This document shows positions 50,283-62,549 of a stretch of DNA of 64,000 nucleotides, piece after piece (the stretch's first letter is position 1; each line of letters opens with the position of its first letter). A program made the position numbers and the translations under genes. The stretch is from Lepiota brunneoincarnata (Eukaryota; Basidiomycota; Agaricomycetes; Agaricales; Agaricaceae). The notes below the pieces were generated by a model. That model was given only the letters and a program-made list of their open reading frames with translations. It had not been told where the DNA came from and did no database searches. The stretch is from positions 1,364,001-1,428,000 of the forward strand of contig JAEBUN010000005.1 in the NCBI GenBank assembly GCA_023014365.1, in the 5' to 3' direction.

Positions 50283-50940
50283 AAACATGAATCATCGTAG
50301 ACTAATTCCTCATGGTCATTAACGACACTCCAAATCTCACGACCTGCAGCGCAAAAATATAGGACTTTTACACCGTGGGCCGTCTTCTATATATCGTCCG
50401 ACCAGTTACCTACATGTCGCCGGCTATTCTCCGTGGCACACCCTTCCTGACCCTCCGTCTAATCAACGTGGACAGATTCGCTCCATCCACGCGGCCCTGT
50501 GGCCAATTAATTGACTTTACCAACCGGTCTCAGCGTCATCTAGAAACCCTTCACCTGAAGAGTCTCATAACGGTCGAGCCCAGGATGGTAGTGAACAGGG
50601 GCATTCTCGTGCGAGGGCCAGTGCTCAAGGGCGCGAAAACGGCGATCTTGGGTTTCTCCATGGAGCAGGAACCGAGCCGGCCAGAGCAAATCGCGACGCG
50701 CATTGAACTGCATAGACATGTCTCTTCATCGGTAGCCATTGGTAATGCTATCTGTGGCTGTGGCAGCATGCATGTCCGATAGGTTTTCTCTTGGCATCCG
50801 ATTGTTGAGTTACTGGAATGCTCATCGGAGGGGCAAAGGACAGTCACAAGTTCACTGGAACGGGTCTAGAGATATACCCAACATACTCTGGGCGCTTAAA
50901 TATATACCAAAGAAATAATAGCGTATCAATGCTAAAAGTT
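50283..50940. other. Intergenic region downstream of ORC1
   Basis: No gene I can support. Overlapping open frames exist on both strands (plus 50414-50782, minus 50551-50780), neither with recognisable motifs. The ORC1 3' UTR is expected at its right end. Confidence 0.4.
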
Positions 50941-53828
50941 CTAAGAGCACAGAATGTTTCGCCATGCTTGGCCCCCAACATCACTAAGCACACGTTCCAC
51001 TTCGCCCTGCTCAATATTTAATAGAACCCTTCTTTCATCTTCAGGTTTACGCGCCACTGCCGTCCCCTCCTCCACAACGACAGCTCGAGAGGCCGATAGA
51101 GAGTCTCTCACCATGAGAAGTTCGTTCAAGGTTGGTTTTGTCCTTGGGTCATTATCAGAGGGAATGACGTTCATGTAAATCAGATATTGATGACGGATCT
51201 GGTTATTCAAGAAGTTAGTTCGGGATTGTTTCAATTGGGGGAAACCCTCACCTCGCCCCATTTGATCTCCTCAACACCCTCACGCCTGATGCATTTTACA
51301 AGTGAAGCGAGCACAAGCCGTTCATGGAAACTACAATCCTGTAGATATGCTGCGATAGGGTTATGCTGCATGGCACGGAATACTTCCTGGACATCTTTAA
51401 TAGTCGCTATTCTTTTGTCAGGTTGTGCAAGCTCGACCGTCCGCCTGTAGAATTTGATCCTTAGCCCAAGATTGTTCGAAATAGGTCCATGTCCGCAATT
51501 ACCTGCATATGTCCAGGACTCTTCGAGCGTCGCCGCTTATACCACTGACTTTCATGGATGCCATCGTAATTGCACGTTCCTCAATGACATCCTGACTGTC
51601 TTTGTCCAAGCTCTCCTTAGCGGAAGTGAGCCTCACACGGACAATTGTTTCAAGTTGAATGCGGGTGTAAGGCTGGAAATTGATTCGTATCATTCCTGTT
51701 TGGCAGAATGTTGTTGGGCAATTCTAAGAGAACAAAAGTCGAGGCCTACCTAAACGACTCCTTACTCGCCCAGTCATTACCCTTTCGGGTAGATCCATCG
51801 TATTTGCTACCGCAATAACGATCAACTTGCTTCCTACTAGAGTAGGCCAGTTGAAAAAGTTGTAAACCACATCTTGTTTGTTCGTGACTAGCTGGTCCAA
51901 TTCATCCATTAGCACAATACTGTTCGTCGATGCAAAGTCGTGAATGCGGATGACACTTAAATACTCTGAGAAATTCATACCAGGCATGGCCTCCAGGGCC
52001 GCGTCCCGCTCCACCACTAAAGTAACGAGTGAGCGCCTTCAAGCTTTCTCTCGAGGAAATATTAAGGTGGCCATCTTTAGTTACATCGTGACCTGATACC
52101 GTCTCCCATAGCAGATTGTACGCTACGGATGGCTCTGGTAGCCGAAGACCATTAATCTCGACGAACGTGAATGGATTCGTTTCCTGCGTAAGACAACATC
52201 AATACAGGGGGTCCTCGATGCGACGGGGCATAGTCATTGGCTCACGTTATTCTCTGCCATCCTCTTCAGCTCTGTCACGATAGAATGTACCGTCGCAGTC
52301 TTGCCTGTCCCAGGCACACCCGAAATATCTGAAAAAACATTGAGAGCTTGGCAGGAAAAGAACCAAAATGTGCGCTCACAAACACATCCCCCACTTCCTT
52401 CTTCAAGCAACTCACCCACGCACCTCAACACGTTCTCAAATTCGGCATCTCTACAAGGTAACGAATCCGGTCGATTTCCAACATGTAGTATATGCATCGC
52501 CCGTAACCACGGATCCTTTGGTAATTTATTCAGACTCCATTCCGACATTGCCGAAGGGAGTACACGCGGCCGGATGGTGAACCTTTGTTTCTTCTTGGAC
52601 GGTGAGGCTGACAGCCTTCGAGCGGCAGCTTTGGAGTGTGGTGTGGGGTGGGCGAACGTCTTAATCCGTTTTCGCGGAGTCGTAGTTGGTTTTCGCGGGG
52701 ATGTCTCGCGACGAACCCGTTTCTTACTTGGTGTCCGAGGCTCCATAACCAAGCTTTCCTCACCAGCTTCAACGCGACCTTCCTCCTCCTCCTCAGCGTC
52801 CACTATTTCATCCTCCTCCTCCCCCTCTTCTTCGTCAGACAACTTATACTCATCCTTCGACTCCACACCACTGTCATCCTCGCCTAATTTCCGTTTCTTC
52901 GCCCGCCGGGGTTCCCGTATTGCCACATTCCATGGGATCCCACTACCCCATGACATATCCTCGTCATCAGGTACTGGGAGGGAAGACACAGATCTCCGAT
53001 GTGCATCCCAATGGAAGCCATAGAAGAGCCCACGGTAAGAATCAACAGCCAAGTTGCAAGAGAAAACTTCATCAGGATCTCCTTCCCCCTCTTCATCGCT
53101 CTCGTCGTCACTGCAGTGTGCAGGGTTCTTCTGTTTTTGTTCTGCTTTCCGCATTGACCCCCTATGTGGCGCGCCTTTCCCGATCACAGAACAAGGGGCA
53201 ACAACTACCTCGGGAAAGATAATCTCATTCGACTCGAGACTATAGTAGAGTTCGTTCTGGAAAAGATGAGTTTGATAGGGAATTCCTGCGCTTGGAAGCA
53301 TCGTACCTCTACATGCTCGCGTTTTGCACGAATCGAGGCAAGTTCAGTGGGCCGCAGGAACCAGTGAACCCGCACTCTCATATTGCGGGAGTCTGATCGC
53401 CCCGGGGGTGCATCCTTGCTCCTGCATTCCCACATTGCTACAATAACAGCAACACTAGGAGGTCGCCTCACCCGATAGAGCGTGTCAGTCTCGATGAGGA
53501 TGGTATCACCGACGTGGTAGACCCGGCGTGTTTCTTCGACCTTTCTCTTTTTTGAATGTTGCTTTCCGCCGCGATATATTTTTGCATTTTGCGTTTTCAT
53601 AGATATTCCATGGTAAAACACTGTTTCTAGGGCGGCAGTGTTGCTTTCTGACAGCTCGTCGCGCTCATCCTGGAGAAGGTCGAGATCAGGGTTGACGGAT
53701 CTCCTGTAGACCGGCTGCCCAGCCCAAGAGCAGTCGAGCCGTGTCGTGGGCTTTCCAGAGGGTGTTGCAAGCGGTTGGAACCGCTTTGAACGTCGAGACG
53801 GGGTGAGAGGAACAGCGACTTTGATCAT
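50941..53828 (-). CDS. ORC1: Origin recognition complex subunit 1
   Basis: Orc1 is the ATP-binding subunit that loads the MCM helicase with Cdc6. The N-terminus MIKVAVPLTPSRRSKRFQPL precedes a BAH domain: RVYHVGDTILIETDTLYRVR, then VAVIVAMWECRSKD and VRVHWFLRPTELASIRAKRE, then across an intron NELYYSLESNEIIFPEVVVA. A highly acidic and basic disordered stretch (52560-53050) follows. The AAA+ module starts WLRAMHILHVGNRPDSLPCR. Walker A is ISGVPGTGKTATVHSIVTEL, with an intron just before it. NPFTFVEINGLRLPEPSVAY NLLWE follows, then Walker B IVLMDELDQLVTNKQDVVYN and LIVIAVANTMDLPERVMTGR. The winged helix ends LLNIEQGEVERVLSDVGGQA. All nucleotide-binding motifs are intact. Confidence 0.93.
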
Positions 53829-54168
53829 GACAAGTTGATGAAGCGATTCACAATTCTCCTATGTATGTGAAGACGCGTGACGTCACAGAACATGACTGTA
53901 AGTAAGAAATAAAGAATTTCATCGCAAGAGAATAGCTACAGCTACAAGCCAGCCATACAAAGTGAAAGCAAATTCAAAGCTAATACAGTGAGAGAAGCAA
54001 AAGTGAGACATTAATGGGGCAGGAACTGTGATCGTAGGATAGCAGGACTTATGGTATCGATTGCTGATGGGACAAGAGAATCGGGTTCGGGAGAAAGAAA
54101 TATGGGGGGTATGTCATATCAAATTGGTTCTGGGTTCTGGGCGGTGCGTGACTGTCCGCGTTGAAAGC
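53829..54168. other. ORC1 promoter / intergenic region
   Basis: No gene seen. The ORC1 side carries the composite ACGCGT/TGACGTCA element (53873-53888). The rest is A-rich (53900-54000) and without clear features, and includes the 3' UTR of the next minus-strand gene. Confidence 0.5.
53873..53888. promoter_or_regulatory. Composite MluI box plus CRE before ORC1
   Basis: ACGCGTGACGTCACAG lies 45-60 bp upstream of the ORC1 start. It fuses a perfect MluI box ACGCGT (53873-53878) with a perfect TGACGTCA palindrome (53878-53885), sharing one base. Fourteen of 16 bases match the RFA2 element at 6177-6192. MBF-type control of ORC1 would fit its G1/S role; this is inference. Confidence 0.55.
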
Positions 54169-56039
54169 TTATACCTCCATTATCGAAAGTTCCAGGATAC
54201 GGAACAAAGTCGGATCTTTCATGTGCTCTGACCAACCGACCATCTCCCTCCAATTGTGGGCATTTGCCTCCTTTTCTCCCGCGCCAGCAAAGTTCCCGAG
54301 TTCATCATCATTGAGGCCTCTCCAAATTAAAAATAGGCGCGTGAAGACGCATGGATCTGCTGCCACCGTAATATCGATAGCTGCCGCAATTTTTGCCGGA
54401 CTCAGGAACCGATATGCAATATTCTTGTGTGCAGAAAAAGCAGCTATGTTATTGCTAAACACGGATGATGAACAGTCTACTAGCCTGGAAACGAACAAAA
54501 ACCAAACCTACTTGATAAATGTAGTGCGCGCATGCACAGATAACCCCAGTTGGTCTAGGACGACCAGGAGGTGCGACAAGAAATCTTTGAAAGGCATGGC
54601 AAACCCATTCCGGGGGGCAATAAACTGGTTCTGGTCCATCATAGCAGCGTCGGGTCTGGGAGGTGAAATTGAGCACATAACAATGGGAGGGAGACATTTG
54701 CAGAACCTGCTTACACGGCTTCGTAGTATAAGGCTGTTGTAACCGTCTCGCTTTCAAAATGTTCGAGGGCACCTCCTGGGTGGCTGCGGCAAAAATACTT
54801 GACCTTATTGTCACCTTCAAGCTTTTCTGCCGGTGGCCATGTCATGCCGAGCTTCCAATAGGCAGACGTCTGCAGTATGATGTCGCAATATTGCACAGCT
54901 GGACATAAAACGCTTAAGTGGCATTTCGCGACTGGGGGCTTGGTCACAACGGCTAGTTTGGTTATGACCCGAGAGTCAAACATGAATTCTGGCGTATATT
55001 CTTCGCCTGGGGGGAGTTTTGTGCCAGTGAATTCCAGTTTGTGGTTATCACCTTGATGGACAATATCTAACTTGCCCCAGAATTGACCGTCAACCACTGT
55101 TCCATCCTCCATTCTTGCCATGTCCAGCTCGTCCGATACGACAGAGACATCCAAAGCAACGGTTTGTCCAGGGGAAAGCTCAAGGCTGAATGTTGCGGGC
55201 ATTTCCAGAACTGGTGGGGGGCTTTCCGGGGGGGCTATGAATTACGGGAGCTTCTAGAAGCTTTAACAACTTACGGTGGTGGACTGTGGGAAGGACATGA
55301 GCATCGGAGGGAAAGCAGCTGGCACCGATGACAACAACTTACGGAGGCTCATCTGGCGGGGGAGGGGCGTCACTAACTATTTCGACTCGCAAACCCTGCA
55401 CACCCATAACCGCAATCTGATAGGAGTCTTCGCCAGTCAGCTATGTACTCTGTCAGTTCCAACAAAATAATTGTCCCGATCTATGAACGCACATAGATAT
55501 ATGGCCCAGCCACTAATCGCTGCATAGTATTCTTAGAAAAATGGTCATAGTGTCGAAGTCGATGATGGACGTACAGCTGCATGGAGGGATGCATATTCGA
55601 CGGGGACGCGAAGACTAAACGCAGCATCGGGTGGAGGCTTGGTCCAATTTCGAGCAAGGTCTTCGAGTTCCTATGGTGCGGTAAGCGCAAATTGACAGAG
55701 CAAAGGACCGAACGAACGACAAAGGAACTTGGAAGCTGTTGAGGATGGGATGAGGGGTCAGGCGGGTTCCATGAGGTAGATAAGGATACATGCCCACCAA
55801 GTGTAATGTTTCCTGCTCGCCGAATGCGAGAGTGAGAAGGCGCTGGCGAGTGAGAGCCATCTGAGCAGTTTGTTGACGCAAATCGCCCTCCTTGTTTCTA
55901 GGTCTGAATTTTCCCCAAAAAGACTGGGTTGGGAGACTGGCGCTCGTGGACCTATTCAAAAAAGCGAACAGGGTGGGAACTCAGTGAGTGCGCGAGGGCG
56001 AGTGGAGGGAGGGGGAGCGTACGCTGGCGAAAGGAGCAT
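54169..56039 (-). CDS. Unrecognised multi-exon protein, conserved-looking
   Basis: I start at the ATG ending at 56039 (MLLSPA), which splices to STSASLPTQSFWGKFRPRNK. QMALTRQRLLTLAFGEQETL and HLVGMYPYLPHGTRL follow, then ELEDLARNWTKPPPDAAFSL and a Pro-rich segment. A beta-rich middle contains ATFSLELSPGQTVALDVSVV and QFWGKLDIVHQGDNHKLEFT. The C-terminal domain reads GFAMPFKDFLSHLLVVLDQL, GLSVHARTTFINNNIAAFSA, HKNIAYRFLSPAKIAAAIDI, and GAGEKEANAHNWREMVGWSE, ending LFRILELSIMEV. No signal peptide or membrane span is evident. The regular helical C-terminus and clean splicing say it is a real gene. I cannot name the family; I believe similar proteins occur in other mushrooms, but cannot check. 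Confidence 0.6.
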
Positions 56040-56392
56040 AGTTGGAGAAGAAGATATCGTTATGAGGGTTCAGGGAACAAGAGTCATTTGCTCAAAATGG
56101 TCTCCGAGGGTAAATTCGCCGTGTTCCGACCGGCGCCACGATGGGAACACGAGGCAGATATACGAGCTTGTCTATCGCAGCGATCAGCGTTGATAGAGGC
56201 GATACTCGATGGCGTCGATATAAAGTGCTGTTGATGTTGTAAAAGCGCCAAGCGAAAAAATAAACAAGCGTCGACGACGATAGGTGTAGCGGCGAGCGAG
56301 GGATGAGCATTACTATCATCTCTATCTTATACAGAGTCACGTGGTTGCATGGCCAGAAGTGAAGAAATCAGGGCTGCCCGTCATCGCCAACA
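56040..56392. other. Divergent promoter region
   Basis: The space between the unrecognised minus-strand gene and the AIM34-like gene. It contains a CACGTGG motif at about 56338. Short frames here are not convincing. Confidence 0.4.
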
Positions 56393-57218
56393 ATGCTCCG
56401 CCTCGTTCGTCCCACCGTCATCCCTACAGTCCGTCCATTCGTTTTGCAGCGCGACAAGCTTCGTCGTGGTCTCGTCTCCCCAATCCTCCTCACCCGCACC
56501 TGGGAAAATGAGAGCATTGGGACACTGAGGAAGGAGGCGAAAGAGCGGGGTCTCCCGGCGTATGTCATTACTGTCCATCCTTCTAGGCGTTCCTGACCTC
56601 TCCTCAGCAAGGGTTCCAAGGCCAACCTGATTCTACGCATCACCGAACACGACGCGAAAGATTCCTCCCAAAACCCTCCCATCCCCCAACTGCCGGGTGC
56701 TCGTTCCCTCTCTTCTACGACTCCCAGGTCCTCGTCGAACACCGTAGCCCCGGGGCCAGGTGCTCCACCAGACGTAGCAACCTCCGCGCCTCCACCACAT
56801 GACATCTTCAGCATCGTCATCCCCGACCTCTCGCAACCGACCCCAGAACCTCCCGTCAAAGTTGTGCGTCCCGAATCGCCCAGAACGCCTCTCGTACCTA
56901 ACCTTGTCCTCCCAGCCTTATGTTCCCGATTTTTGGAATTCAAAGCCATCTCCAAGGGAGTCAGAAGTTGTTACAGAAGATCTTCCGAAGATGGTTCTCG
57001 TTGGTGGTGTGAGCACCTATTATGGAGATGGGCCAACATATAATCTTGAGACTGTATCCGAGTCTGGATCCGTCATGACTTCTTCCCCACCCGAGGCCAA
57101 CGAACAACAACACAAAAGGTCTCCAGGACGAGGTGGTCTCTTGGATGATGTTTCAGAAGACCTGGGCATCCCTCCACCGAGGGAGATAAAACAGTCAATC
57201 TGGAAACTGTTTTCATAG
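56393..57218 (+). CDS. SAP-domain mitochondrial protein (AIM34-like)
   Basis: The start MLRLVRPTVIPTVRPFVLQR is a basic, amphipathic presequence. A SAP-type helix-extended loop-helix follows: ENESIGTLRKEAKERGLPAK GSKANLILRITEHD, where the GLPA|KGSK joint crosses a 48-nt intron. The rest is a low-complexity Pro/Ser region and a region around KVPYVPDFWNSK and MVLVGGVSTYYGDGPTYNLE, ending IKQSIWKLFS. Yeast Aim34 has the same plan of mitochondrial leader and SAP motif, with unknown biochemical role; I propose this as its counterpart on domain architecture alone. The following gene on the same strand also encodes a mitochondrial protein, 66 bp away. Confidence 0.6.
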
Positions 57219-57284
57219 ACCATACATAGAATTACACACGTAGTATTCTATAACAAGGAACCCTAAGATTACTCATACTCACTC

Positions 57285-57965
57285 ATGCTCTTCCCATCAC
57301 GTCCAACAGTAATGATGCTCCTCCGCATCCACCTCCGCCTCCTCCACACCTCAACACCGCGGAGCAACCTCGTTGCACCACCAGATCCCGTGTCCCACAT
57401 GCGCCCGGTTATCTACGGGGACCTCCCTGTTAGCCTGGATCCTTTAGGACCATCCCCACCTGCCCTCCTTCGCCATCCGTACTCCCTTTCGGAGTTTTCC
57501 AATACTATAGGCAAGGTCCTCGCGTCCGACCTTGAACTCCAGTTCAGACTTCAGAGACAGCAGCTGGACGCGTTCCACCACAACTTTTGGTATGATGTAA
57601 GTGGGCCCAGGGTAGTCCAACCCGATGTCAAGTAATTGTTTGGCTTTTAGAGTAACAGCCGATTCGAAGCAGCTAAAGAGGCCGTACTTTCAGCGTTGCC
57701 CTCTACAGCTAACGCAATTGACAAAGAGGATGCTCTGTCCGAGTTCTACAAACAATGGGTGATGCAAGAAAAAGCCCATACAGAAGTGTATACCACAGAA
57801 TGGCGCCGACGCAACCTCGCTCTCATCATCCTCGAAACGCGCGTCCACTACCAAAAGCTCTGTTCACGTATCGGTAGATTCTTCACAACATATCCTGGTC
57901 AGTTGAAACCATCACCTACGATCGCAACGAGACTAAGAGGCACAAAAATATGGAAGACGCGCTAA
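57285..57965 (+). CDS. COA8: Cytochrome c oxidase assembly factor COA8-like (APOPT1 family)
   Basis: The protein matches the COA8/APOPT1 family, which protects and helps assemble cytochrome c oxidase in mitochondria. The leader MLFPSRPTVMMLLRIHLRLL HTSTPRS is basic. Next is NLVAPPDPVSHMRPVIYGDL, aligning with the family 'GPPD..SNLRPV' block. LQRQQLDAFHHNFWYDSNSR crosses a short intron (family 'WNQ.FW..QN..F'), then LSEFYKQWVMQEKAHTEVYT, TEWRRRNLALIILETRVHYQ, matching the 'FYK.FL......Y...WY.RNF' signature. The stop codon at 57963-57965 is only 5 nt from the NUP133 stop codon on the other strand. Confidence 0.8.
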
Positions 57966-57970
57966 ATCCA

Positions 57971-60900
57971 CTAGATATCCCAGACTACCTCATTATTCGC
58001 CAGCTCTCTCACCCGCTGGTATAACTCCACGTCCAGCTCCAACTCGCCAAGCATATCCCTCTCATAATCGTAATCACTGACCATCCCCTCCGTCTGTTCT
58101 GGCGACATTCCTGGCCACCGGGTCCCCATTTGTTCAGGCGTCGGTACTTCAAGGGCCTCATCCGGTTTCACTTCTATATCTTCACTCTTAGCTTGTTCGC
58201 TGTTGGCCCTTGAGAGCACTGAATAAAGTGTAGCGTAGAGTGCAGTACTCTTGAACCGATCACTGAGCTCCGCGTCAGAAATGTTGGCGGTTTTACGGAT
58301 AGTATTCCAGCTGTGTGGTTCGTCAGTGTCAAATTCTGGACCCCAGTACGTAGGAAACCATACTCATTCTGCAGATAAACCCGGCGCCAGACAGTTCTCA
58401 AAGCCGATTTTCTACGGTCTTCAGGAAGGTTCTACCATGCCGTGAGCATTTTTCTGCCTGTGGAAGTAGTAAATGACTTACTGCATTGTGTGATAGTAAT
58501 TGCAAAGCCGTAGCATAATCTTCGACGGATTCATTGTTATCCTTCAGAGTCAACAGGTCGACCATGTCCTCTATTGACAGTGCCTTCCCTTGCAGTAGCT
58601 GGCGAACGAGGTCTCTGAATACCTGGTTGGCGATATCAGTTTCGGTCCTCTATATGATGACCCTGAGACCTACCTGGGTCATTGCCTTCCTCTGAGCAAT
58701 ACCAGTTGCCTTAGACTTGACGATGTTTTCAATCTGATTCTCGAGCGAATGTCGTCCGCGAATAGATGTCAATGCTAACTGGAGTTCTTCTAGCAACGCC
58801 TCGTGTACACTGACAAAATCGAGTTCATCATGGAACGCTAGAAATTAAGGATAAGCATGGGCAACCCAACATTCAAGCAATAAGAGAAGGAAAAGTTCTG
58901 ACCATCAAGTGTCTTCTCACTAGGGGGCATTCCGTTGTCGTACACCTGTGCTAAATGCGCTAACTTGCCGATGCTCAACATGAGCTTTCGGAGAATGCAC
59001 ATCAGTCCACTGTTCGTATGCCAAGAGCCGAGAGCAGGGCACAGAGCACTCACATGCTTAGACTTCAAATGAGTCGCTTCCCTCGCCTCACTGAGTAATG
59101 CACTTGCGGTAGCATCATATCTCCTCTTTCCAACATCATGTATCCACGAAATTAACGGGTTCGGCTTCTCGAAAAAGAATTTGTCGACATAACTCCGGTC
59201 AGTCGTCCTGAGAGAACATGACTCGCAACTCGCCATGCTGAATATACCATTGATACAGCTCCCGAGTAAAGTCCTCCTTAAAGCGGTCAATGTATGAGTG
59301 AATCCTGTCCGAGTTGGGGTTTTGTTCAGGTGGGTAGACGACATCGCGGTGGCAGAGGGTTACTAGGCTACTGAAATCGCGGTACTCTTCAGCGAGGGCG
59401 AAAGCAGAGTTTTCGTGACCGCATCGTCCTGTATCAAATCACTCCACGTTAGAGGCCTATCCTCGAAGAGCGTTCGTATCTATCGCACTTACTCAATGTC
59501 TCTAGAACTTCAGGCCTGAGCAATGCAAACCTCTGCTCCAATTCATCCCTGTCCCTCGCAACTCCGGGTTCATCAGCCGCGACGTTGCTGCTATTATTTT
59601 TGTCTTCAGAACGTTAGATATGAATGCGTTGCTCACCTTCCCAACCAATCTAGTCTTTCTTGGATGCAGGCGAACAAAATCTCCCCAAGGTCAGCAAGCT
59701 GCATATGTGGCTCCTCCACACCACTCCCACTCGGCACTTCTGATGCCTTCGTCGAGGCGTCGAACAGCGTAAGTACAGCATCAACAACCGAAGGTCTGCT
59801 GGTCCAGGGTTGTATCATGGGAAGGTCGATCCCATAAACCCCTAGATTGTAGGCGCGGTAATCGAAAGCAGAACGCAGCACAGTGATAACGATACGATTC
59901 GCTTCGGGCAAGAACTCTACAACATTATGACCAGTGTTGCGCGCCGCAGAGGTGGCAGTATCCATGATTTTTTTGATCAGTTTTCCTATGTCTGCAACGC
60001 GGAGACGGAAGAAAGCGCGCATGATGTCTTCATGAGGTCCATCCCCAACTTCATTCATATACTCGTGTACGGCGTCGTTTAGGACGCTGTACTGAGCCCC
60101 AGTTCTATGAATATGCGTATCAAAGATAAATCAAAGGCAGTACCGAGGAACCCACGCAAGCAAGTCATTATACTGCACCCAGAGCTGGTGACAGGCGTAC
60201 AACTTCTCAGCGTCTGTCGCCAGTTTTTGTCGACTCCTTTGGGAGATCTGCACAGAGAAATGAGTACTGCATCATGTCCATGAGGTTGCACCCGCAGCCA
60301 ACCTTGACCAATGCGGCATTGTCGTTGATAAAGCGAATTAACCAACTTAACCGTTCCCTGCGGCTGGTCAGTTGTGACGTGAGGTCATGATTCTTGCGCA
60401 CCACCTCCGGTGCTAATCCAATATTTAGCCTCTTCCTCAGTGACCACGAGAGTTGGAGATGTATACCTGAACGAAGAACGGCCCCGCTGAGCTGTTCGGC
60501 ACCTTGCATAAGGCTCTCCGAGTCAACTTCCGGGGGAAAACTGAAATGGAGTGGGTTCTTGGCCAGAGATCAACACACACACACCCAAAACGGCGAGAAT
60601 AAAGACAAACCTCGAGCAGAGAGCCATATAAGATTGCCTGCATCATGATTGACTTGATGAGGTTGGTGTGACCAGTCCTAATCCATGCAGTCCTGAGACA
60701 TAACAAAACAGAGGAGACGGTGAGATGCTCACTCATAATCAAAGGCATGGATTTTTTCGACATCCACTACAACTCTCATCATCGTCGAGGCGGTCAGCAT
60801 CAACAACGTACCGTCTGACTCATATGTCCCCGACGCCAAGCGTCCTGTCACTAATCGACTTGAGTTCCAATCTATCACGGTAGTCCGAGTCTACGCAAGA

Positions 60901-62549
60901 TCATTCGTGTTAGTCGTATATTCATTGTAAATCATCTTACCTCTGGCAACCAAAGCTACGGTATCGCCAAACTGCACGACCACAACAGCCCCGCCAGCGA
61001 GAAATTGTATTCGAGGGTGCGTAGGAGCGCCACTTATGGCGGTCTGAAAAGAGTCACTAATGGGAATAGTGGAACTAGAAGATATACTCACTGTCTGGTA
61101 CGGGACGATTTTTGCGCTCTCGACCTTGAAACCATCCCCGTAAACCGCCAACCTCACTAAAGTGAAAACCCGGCGTGTTCCACCCGTGTCCGTTGACATC
61201 AATGAAACCTCTTCCGTATGCGCGTACGAAACGAGCACTACAAGCTTGTCCTCACTATCCCAGGTTCACAGCCGTTAGTTGACTCAACAAATAAAAAGGA
61301 AACATACCTTTCCATCCCAAGGTCAATCATCTCGAAGTCCATCGATTGGTCTTTCTCTTCCTTAATCCCAAACTCATCCCTCACAGCTGATTTCAACAAC
61401 TCCACAACATTCCTATCCAGCAGCAGCTCCTCCCATCCTTCAGGTTTCAGCTCCCACTTTTGTATCCGTTCATTCACCAATGCCCAAACTTCCCTCTCCC
61501 CAGTGGCAGCAGGTTTTCCGAGTGTCACAGAGCTCACATAAGCATTCATGGCATCCGGAGGACTGAGGTTCGACGACCCGAAGAACGATGGAATGAGGCG
61601 TGAAAGCGATAGTGAAGGCGCAGGACGCGCAAAAAGCCGTGAAACGAGGTGGTACTTGCCTCCCGTCGAGGTCAAGGTCAATCGAATAAGATGTCCCAAG
61701 GAGGTCGTTGCAATGAATGTTTGGGCCTTTTGAATTCATTGCTCAGAGACAGTTTACTGGGAAAGTAGCCTACACTCACGTCTGCGCGAAGGAAATTCGT
61801 CACATGTTCCTCCGGTTTCAGTTCCAGATGCATTGTAGTATAGTTCTCTCCGCCGGCCAGCCCGATACTGATGCTGTCCCAAAATTGGACTTGTCCGGAG
61901 AGCGAAACAAGGATCAGTCCGGGCTCGCGTGACGTTCCGTGGGGTATGAACGCATGCAGAGGTGGATTCGCGTTTGTTTCGTCCTGTGGACACGAAAAAA
62001 TATAACAGGTAGGAGTCCCACGGATTGCCTAAGACAGCTTCGTTTGAACCTGCGAACATTTAGCAGATCGAGGACCTACCTGAACATGCTGCCAAACAAA
62101 GCACGTATGCACAGACGCTACGAGTGCAAACCCGGTGACAGTATCCACAGAGCCAGTATAGGGATCCTTGAAAAAGTCTTAATAGCAATCGCGTGTGAGG
62201 TAACACCCATTCCTCTACTAAAGAAGCTCGTACCAGCACTCCTCAGAACCTGCTTCACCTCGACCGGTAGGTTAGCGTAGAACGAGACCGTCAACTCGTC
62301 TGATTTTGCGTATATAGTTTCTCCGTGCAATCTGGCATTAGTTCTTTCCGTCATTACTGATTCAGTCTCGTCGGCATCCATCATAGGTGTCGCCTGAGCA
62401 CGATCATTGTGGGCCGGGGTCGTAAAGCGCGAGACTGGGTTTTGGTTGACGGCCAATCTGGATGTTTTGCGTACTGGGGAGCTTGCTTTTTGCCGCAATC
62501 TTGACGAGCGACGCGGTGCAGGAGCCGGAGAAGGAGAAAAGGTGGCCAT
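57971..62549 (-). CDS. NUP133: Nucleoporin Nup133
   Basis: Nup133 is an outer-ring subunit of the Y-shaped Nup84/Nup107-160 complex of the nuclear pore. The start MATFSPSPAPAPRRSSRLRQ is disordered and basic. The propeller opens at DELTVSFYANLPVEVKQVLR and continues with blocks such as EFPSRR-adjacent PLHAFIPHGTSREPGLILVS, VQFWDSISIGLAGGENYTTM and QTVSISSSSTIPISDSFQTA. The helical C-terminal half includes ALYGIDLP-type segments, PEVLETLSKC-type repeats, REYRDFSSLVTLCHRDVVYP, and FFEKPNPLISWIHDVGKRRY. The C-terminus lies at VVWDI (57971). At least 15 introns are required. The assignment rests on the propeller/helical order and the FSSLVTLCH-type block. Confidence 0.82.

Noticed and set aside
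52301..53023. 240-codon plus-strand frame, Ser/Pro-rich
   Set aside because: It is the antisense of ORC1's acidic, Lys/Arg-rich disordered region, where codon bias keeps the opposite strand open.
54161..54742. 193-codon plus-strand frame
   Set aside because: Antisense to the C-terminal exons of the minus-strand gene, which has the better coding pattern and intact splice sites.
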